Of a stretch of 64,000 bases of DNA, positions 59,301 through 64,000 are shown piece by piece. Where the stretch lies: contig CM049307.1 of assembly GCA_026874595.1 (NCBI GenBank), positions 63,916,870 to 63,980,869 of the forward strand. The letters are read 5' to 3'. Source of the stretch: Sipunculus nudus (Eukaryota > Annelida > Sipuncula > Golfingiida > Sipunculidae). The notes beneath the pieces were generated by a model. The model searched no databases. It saw only the letters and a program-made list of their open reading frames with translations, and was not told the origin of the DNA. The stretch's first letter is position 1. Each line of letters begins with the position of its first letter. Both the position numbers and the translations under genes were made by a program.

Positions 59301-62004
59301 AGAAATAACAGATATCAGAAGTTGATAAAGTCACCAAGTATACTGAATATTTGTTTATGTTGGTTCTTTTTTATGTTGATGGATAAATCCAGCAAGCAGG
59401 CTTCCTTTGCCAAAAACAGAGGACAATTACTAAATTTGTTTTATGTTAACATGACATGACAGCATTTGTATATAATGTACTGGACTTACATACGCGCTAT
59501 CTGAGTTGCAGTTCCCTCATTCTTGTTATTATTTGTTCAGAACTTAATCATTCCAATCAAATTTCAAGCAATTTGTAAGAGTTTCATTATGCTTTGTGTA
59601 ACACTTTAACAACACAAGATCTGAAGCAGGGTCCCGGTCTAATAGTACTGGAGACAGAGTGCATCACAGCAAACATTACCAGTGGTAAATTACAGTCAAT
59701 TGGCACAGTATTCAAAATGTTTGAGTGCTTGATATAATGTTCGAGGGAATTTCCATTTTTCTATTAAAAAAAGCAATTTTACATTGACTGGCATTTACAC
59801 CCACATGCATCTTCATACCACCAAGTCTGTGACATGACCACACATTAAAAGACCTTGATTCAACCACCCTTTCTGGCATCTAATTAATCCCCCTGTAACC
59901 AGTACATTTGATCACTGATTATTTCTTATCTAGAAAGTTAAAAAGGCTGTCCTTCCAATGACAGGGGGCCTTCTTCCTGAGCCCCCCCCCCCCCCCCCCC
60001 TCCAATGTGACCAGTAATGCTTCAGCACACTAGAGCCACCAGGGTATCTGCACTTGGTCCATGCAGGAGCCTGCTTCATGCAAGGGGGGTCTTGGATTGT
60101 AGTTAAATAACACTAATCACTACACACTGAACATAGCGATAAGGGACGACCAGAGTGATTATATGTGTAAAACATTATAATTCTTGTATGGAATGTCACG
60201 AAAACATAATGAAATTTTTTAAATATAGTCAATAAGCAATGGTTTTGATTCTGTCCAATATATGTGCACTTAACCAGTTAACATATAAATATTAGCAACC
60301 CCATTCATTAGAATGACCATTTGCAACCACTGTTTGTGGTAATATTCGATATTCTCACATGGCATAGGTCAGTAGTGGCCTAAAGCTTGGCCATTATGAC
60401 CGCCTCAAAGTTTGTGTTATTGCTATGTAACCCTGGAGGTCCGATGCCCTTTGCTTGAAGCAGATTAAATATGCTACACCAGAAGTCAGACCCCAGGCCA
60501 ATTGCACAAAGCACTACGTAAAAATAAACTAAAAAAAAATAAAATAAACTTAATTTTCTTGAAAAGGTCACAATAAGGAAGAGTATGTCTGGGATTATGT
60601 TGTAATTACATTTTTTGTTTTGAATTGACACCTGTAATAATAAAAATTATTACCTATAATTCTTTTAAGGCCAGAGTTCATGATTGGAAGGTAAGAAATT
60701 TATTTACAATTTGCTTTTGTAGGCTGTATCCTGTTGCACCGACTTTTGTGAGGAGGGCAGTAGAGGATGACCACATCAACGGTTACTTCATCCCCAAGGA
60801 CACCACTGTCATCTACCATGTCGGAGCAATGATGAGGTAAACTCCAGATGGCAGATTCACCTGATGGTCAACAACTTATTTATCAGATACTTCTCATTCC
60901 ACATGAGTGCAAGACAACAACCTTTCATGGTTTCTTATAACCTTGTAATCCTAAGCTAACCTACCATTGAGCCCTTTTCTGGTTACAAATGATCGCAAAG
61001 TTAATCCTCAGCCATCTTGTTATCTGCACAGAACCAGATCTACACCACTTGATAGGCAGCTTAAAGGAAAATTTTGGTGTCAGCATATAATAGTATCCCC
61101 AGGCTGAAGAACCTTGGTCCTACAGCCATAGTCCTATAGTGTCAATTTGGCCCTCTGACAATAGTCTATGACCAGCGTACTACTGCTAGCTTTATAGTGC
61201 CTTTACATCCTGCATTTAGGATCGCACTATAACACTCAGTGAGGTCACAAATGTTTTGTATTTTGTCATGACACATGGCCTACAAGTATGCTGTTACTTT
61301 CCATGAACCAGACTAATCGTTAGCTTTTCTAGTATACTTTCTAACAACACCTACCATGTGGGAGGAAAATTCTATTTTTATATTTGAAAATCCCCCTGCA
61401 TGTTCATTAAATTTCTGACTGCATGAATACAAGCATGGCTCACACAGGTTACTGTTACTTTTATCTATTTCCAGACATTCTCTTTTCAGAGCACCTATTG
61501 ACTGTAATGTGTGCCATTTCTCATAACTCTTAAGAGTAGTTTTGTAGCTCTGTATGAATACTTGTAATTACATATTTCTGCAAAATTTATAGCACTATAC
61601 TCATTGATTTAGGGGAACAGTCAATATTCCATGTTTTACCTTAATTTTATTGTAAAGGACCAAAAATAATTAAATGTTCTGATATTTCTCATAATCTGTG
61701 TTAAAGGCAGTTTTTTCTTGTGTCATTTAGAAACCCTGAGATTTGGCCAGAACCAGAAAGCTTCAAGCCAGAGAGATTTCTGGATGAGCAGCACGACCTC
61801 TACACGTACATCCCATTCGCTACTGGTCCTCATCTGTGCCTTGGTCATCGTTTTGCTAAAATGCAAATGAGATTGGTTATGTCTTGTCTGTTGAGGGCAT
61901 TTACGTTTGATTTGGTTCCTGGTTTGAATTTTGTGAGAAAGCTTCGCACAGTCCTAAAATCCTCACCAAATGTACAAATCAAGGTCGGGCGTGCCACCTC
62001 TTGA
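41400..62004 (+). CDS. Cytochrome P450 monooxygenase, 11 coding exons, 504 aa, complete
   Basis: Haem-thiolate monooxygenase, expected on the cytosolic face of the endoplasmic reticulum. Coding exons: 41400-41540, 49955-50034, 50728-50868, 51755-51849, 52847-52968, 54749-54861, 55755-55891, 56198-56322, 59071-59243, 60723-60836 and 61731-62004. All introns are GT-AG, phases match at every junction, and the sum is 1515 nt including TGA. Seen in the protein: N-terminal membrane anchor (about residues 17-36), proline hinge LPGPP (48-52), I-helix AGHETT (315-320), K-helix ExxR as ECQR (373-376), PERF (427-430) and haem loop FATGPHLCLG (443-452) with Cys450 as the iron ligand. The haem loop has His448 where most eukaryotic P450s have Arg. 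The ATG is the first in frame and follows a likely acceptor (CAG ends 41383), so a non-coding 5' exon probably lies upstream. General resemblance is to animal clan 3/4 microsomal enzymes; family and substrate are unknown. Confidence 0.95.
41541..42934. other. First part of P450 intron 1, no clear element
   Basis: Holds a (TA)n tract (42561-42575) and a run of about 14 G (42714-42727). Frames at 42220-42260 include 'LLDESRL', faintly like the DESRF block of Tc1-type transposases, but the surroundings do not support it. The rest is unrecognised. Confidence 0.35.
42935..43247 (+). mobile_element. Left half of a Helentron-like copy in intron 1, split by insertion
   Basis: Matches 25800-26090 ('AGTTACAGGAAGTTGAACTT', 'GGTATTGGTGGCACCACCTG', 'GATTCAGCTTATTTTTTT') and breaks off in the T run at 43247. 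The match continues at 46362 (TTTTGCTATCTGTGTTTACT), as expected if a later element landed in the T run. Confidence 0.65.
43248..46361 (+). mobile_element. Complete non-autonomous Helentron-like element, 3.1 kb, in P450 intron 1
   Basis: Both ends are fixed by the split host repeat. It starts AGCTCAGCTGACTTTACG in a T run and ends TCAGCTGAGCGCCGTGACCC-ATGGGTCCCTTGTT. CTCAGCTGA and TCAGCTGAG are inverted termini, and GACCCATGGGTC is a perfect 12-bp palindrome a few bases from the end. It contains two direct ~700-bp units (43255-43810 and 43960-44490) that match the element at 1-2056. No TSD, no transposase. This fits Helentron-type (HINE) elements, which insert at T-rich sites. Confidence 0.6.
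45232..45366. repeat. Tandem duplication, two ~68-bp copies
   Basis: Both copies read 'GATTGCAACTTTTGCAACAA' then TTCTAATATTTTAACTTATA with almost no difference, so the duplication is recent. Confidence 0.85.
46362..47580 (+). mobile_element. Right half of the split Helentron-like copy in intron 1
   Basis: Continues the module order broken at 43247 and ends GCACAGGTTCGCATTAGGCC-TCTAGGCCTTGTTT, the family's 3' end. GGTGGTGCCA-type palindromes are at ~47253 and ~47382. Confidence 0.65.
47581..49663 (+). mobile_element. ~340-bp tandem array with dimeric order, ending in a Helentron-like 3' end
   Basis: Five to six units start at about 47610, 47955, 48291, 48632, 48965 and 49120 (GAGACCT(C/T)AAAAGATG). 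Type A (CCTCAAAAG, 'ACTAATGCATTGA') and type B (CCTTAAAAG, 'ACTATTGATCACC') alternate, so the best period is ~676 bp. Later units decay towards 49500. The end at 49630-49663 (GACTGAGCGTCATGACCCAT-GGGTAACTTGTT) is the same kind of palindrome-plus-CTTGTT terminus as at 46361. Confidence 0.55.
50354..50590 (+). repeat. RTE-like LINE 3'-tail remnant in intron 2
   Basis: Contains, in order, 'GAATGCTCCCAAAAC', a TCTGAATCCAG/TCTGATCCACACC segment, 'GAACAATTTCCAAAATGTCC' and 'GAGTTATGTTGTGAACAGC'. This order matches the 3' tails of RTE-type non-LTR retrotransposons seen in many animals. A better-preserved copy is in intron 6. No coding part remains. Confidence 0.45.
51050..51720. repeat. Degenerate tandem repeat in P450 intron 3 with nuclear-receptor-like sites
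   Basis: About 5 degenerate copies of a ~110-150-bp unit. Each includes variants of 'ACCTTGATCTTCAAGGTCA', 'AAATCTG..GAATTCT' and 'ATTATTATGACCCC'. Two copies (51295-51315 and 51587-51607) hold a perfect inverted pair, TGACCTTGA and TCAAGGTCA, 3 bp apart. TCAAGGTCA is the extended half-site known for NR5A and ERR nuclear receptors. A role in regulating the P450 is inference; it may simply be a repeat consensus. Confidence 0.6.
53440..53455. repeat. Perfect 16-bp palindrome CCTGTCATATGACAGG in intron 5
   Basis: The palindrome sits in 'TTATACG..AGTATTATGGTATACC', followed by a CTGTCTGTCCGTCC tract. A terminal palindrome next to a GTCCGTCC tract resembles the ends of the other Helentron-like repeats here. 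It probably marks the 5' end of another such copy covering roughly 53430-53840. Confidence 0.45.
54985..55245 (+). repeat. RTE-like LINE 3'-tail remnant in intron 6
   Basis: Same segment order as the intron 2 copy: 'GAATGCTCCCAAACCG', 'GAATCTGGATCATATACGG', 'CATCAAAATCTCATC', 'GAGTTATGTTGTAAACAG', a CACACAAACACATAC tract and 'TACCCTCCTGGTAGAG'. The ending after a CA-rich tract is typical of RTE-family 3' ends. It is truncated at its 5' side, as usual for LINE copies. Confidence 0.5.
56494..58704. mobile_element. DNA-transposon-like insertion in intron 8 with imperfect terminal inverted repeats
   Basis: The left end (56494 on) reads ACCGTAAATCCTGTTTATTG then CCGCGGCC. The right end, reverse-complemented (from 58704), reads ATGTAAATCTTGTTTTTATG then GCCGCACG. 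Both ends then carry further 'GCGGCC/TATAAATAGA' motifs in mirrored order (56574-56590 and 58665-58690). The interior is richer in CpG than the intron around it and includes ATGGCCGGTCGAG followed by a GTAAGC donor-like sequence at 57635-57653, perhaps the start of a lost gene. No transposase was seen. The superfamily is not assigned. Confidence 0.5.
59945..60284 (-). repeat. Dispersed repeat in intron 9, inverted relative to the copy at 4360-4700
   Basis: The ends match in reverse complement: 'TTGATTCTGTCCAATATATG' and 'TGCACTTAACCAGTTAACA' here against the GGTTAAGTGCATG / TTGGACAGAATTAAG start at 4360. Both copies share the ACTAGAG/GCTTCAGCACAC segment, the CACTACACACTGAACATAG segment and a long C run (about 59981-60000 here). 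No coding content, and family unknown. Confidence 0.6.
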
Positions 62005-63791
62005 ATATCTTATAAGGATTATATATTTTTTCACAAATATGATTTTCTGATATATTTTTAATTTTTATTGTCAGAACGGAAACAGAAATGTGCACAAATT
62101 GAAGTCGTACAAAATAAACATGGCACAAACTAATATTTCTATATATCTTCCATGACATGAGTCACCAATGGCATTTTATGTATGCGTGAATACATACACA
62201 GATTATCAAACACGTTGAAGCATCTAGTTGCTACACTAAGTCTCATGCCATCATGTAGGCTGGTGATAGCACAGGGGCAGTCATCAGACAGCCCTTGTTG
62301 TGCTGGGTATGATGATCACCACAGTGTTAACACAACCCTCAGCAATGGTACGACTACTCAGATTACCAACTAACTGCTCCAGGGTGTTTGATACACAGTT
62401 CATATGCTCTGCTTAGCTTTACTGAGCATTATTCTGTATCAACTGTAATTCACAGAAATATTTAAATGTATTTTATAATTCATGTCTTGAGTTTCCAGTG
62501 ATAATATTAAGACTGATCCAGAATATGGCTCTTGATAAAACATACTCTTTATGAAATACAGTGAAGATGCTTTTAAAACTTTGATGTCTCAGATACAGCA
62601 TCTAGAGAAACTGAAACATCTAGAGGAGTCACTTTAGTTGAGAATATTAGCTAATCTACTTATCCCATATATTAAATTTGATATTACTTTACATTTACTA
62701 TGGAAATGAAGCCAGAATTTGTTTAAGGACCTTTGAGATATCCAGTGGCTACAAAAATTCCTTGACACTTGTATCAAGATATGTGTTTGTTTTTTTCCCT
62801 TGAAGTTTTGAAAAATCTCAATATATCTCAACTGCTCTATTAGCCATAACAAATATCTGTTGTATTGTGTCAGACTGTCATATATAATATGCATAATATA
62901 TTATTAAATGATTACTCAAAGGACTAGTCCCAGCAATCACTATGTCAGTTTAAAATTTTTTTTTTTTTAGTCAGAGAACCTTGTCCCCTTGGAAATATAA
63001 ACAGGTTACATACTTACACGAAAGCAACAATAGCTCTTAAAACTGTAAATATTTTTGCTCCTTAAAGTTTTGCTCATGTTTTTTTTACTGCTTTTGTTAT
63101 GTGATCTGATGTTGATTTACAGTTGTACAGTAACTGTATTTTCATTGTTTGTGTTGGATTTTGATCTTCAAAATTTTCTGACATCAAACTCACTTTGCAC
63201 AGTTACTAATAATAAGCAACACTGGCAAGATCTTGGCTTTTGCCTGTAATGTCCTTAATAGAGAGGTGGCAGATCTTTTTCAAGCGACCACCTAAAATGT
63301 CCAGTATAAAGAGACTTTTCTGTAGATTCTCGAAGAACATACTGTAAAGGATTTGTAGTGTAAAGATAGGACAACCTGTTTTAATGATAAGACTGAAATT
63401 ATATAACAAGGGAGATTTCAAAATAAAGTAGAAGTCAAACTAATGTTATTAATGTATGTGTTAATATGTACCGGTATAAGGAACTATATAAATGTGGATG
63501 TTTCATAAAGACCAGTTATTTAGATAAAGTATTTTTGTAAGTGTGCCAGGTTTCAAAGAAAACCTTGTCACAGATTCTTTTCTGACCATTAAGTTCTTAG
63601 TGTACATGTGTTTAATATTCATTAGAAGCTTGTAAAATAACTCACATCATTTAGGGATTCAAATGAAGTCACCATGTTACCATGTTACAGATTCTTTCAC
63701 ACCTGCAAGTCTAATAAAAAATGTTAAGAAAAACCTGCATTGATTTATATATATTATTTACTTTAGGCAAGTGGTAGGATTTCCTGGATTT
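62005..63791 (+). other. 3' UTR and downstream flank of the P450
   Basis: The first AATAAA after the stop is at 62113-62118, about 110 bp downstream, which would give a short 3' UTR. Further AATAAA hexamers are at 63422-63427 and 63713-63718, so longer 3' ends are possible. The stretch is AT-rich and the short open frames in it have no recognisable domain. Confidence 0.55.
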
Positions 63792-64000
63792 CTGAGATGA
63801 CACACTGCCTATCACACAGGTTTAAATGTGATTTCTCAGATGACACAAGGCTTGTCACATTGGGTTATCAGATGTCTAAGGTGACACCTGGCCTGTCAGA
63901 CTTGGTTATGTGATGTCTGAGATGACACAAGGCCTGTCACACTGGGTTATGTGATGTCTGAGATGACAAAAGGCCTGTCACACTGTGTTATGTGATGTCT
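63792..64000. repeat. 41-bp minisatellite running off the window
   Basis: Five copies, starting at 63792, 63835, 63876, 63917 and 63958. The consensus includes CTGAGATGACACAAGGCCTG then TCACACTGGGTTATGTGATGT. The last copies are nearly identical and the first is the most diverged. The array continues past 64000. Confidence 0.9.

Overview
The window is nuclear DNA from an animal, most likely an aquatic invertebrate. It holds one intact intron-rich gene, a cytochrome P450 of 11 coding exons with GT-AG introns of 0.3-8.4 kb. Almost everything else is transposable elements and tandem arrays. Palindrome-ended elements with internal tandem repeats, RTE-like LINE tails and (GGAC)n tracts recall mollusc genomes, but another spiralian or an invertebrate deuterostome is possible; I cannot fix the species.

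Layout. 1-2056 is part of a Helentron-like repeat on the minus strand. 3043-4107 is a tRNA-derived SINE-like unit in tandem with one inverted copy, bounded by (TA)n. 4860-7800 is lower-copy DNA with several CCAAT boxes and no recognisable gene. 7813-21137 is a 13.3-kb foldback-type element. Its ~5-kb inverted arms are made of a satellite with higher-order structure (~178 bp x 3 = 533 bp, x 2 = 1066 bp), and it is flanked by a 9-10-bp direct repeat. Its ~3-kb centre holds a LINE reverse-transcriptase fragment and a broken NADAR-domain gene. 21278-30859 is a second large element with ~368-bp terminal inverted repeats and a 9-bp target-site duplication. It carries a decayed SWIM / Ulp1-like protease / PHD-finger gene and is probably Mutator-like, with Helentron-like repeats nested inside. 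30973-33820 is a third element with a 9-bp duplication, into which a pogo/Tigger-like transposon (31532-32748) has jumped.

34.6-49.7 kb is a field of degenerate Helentron-like copies with palindromes such as GGTGGCGCCACC. It contains a probable solo LTR (35579-36691) and a 3.1-kb element (43248-46361) that splits an older copy. Much of it lies in the first intron of the P450. The P450 coding exons run from 41400 to 62004 on the plus strand and join in frame into a 504-residue protein with I-helix, K-helix, PERF and haem-Cys motifs. Its introns hold nuclear-receptor-like inverted sites, RTE tails and another DNA element. The last 2 kb is 3' flank, ending in a 41-bp minisatellite that runs off the window.

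The P450 is the only gene I believe to be functional. The NADAR and SWIM/protease/PHD reading frames are broken by frameshifts and stops. All positions were read by eye; alignments and counts are inspection-level.
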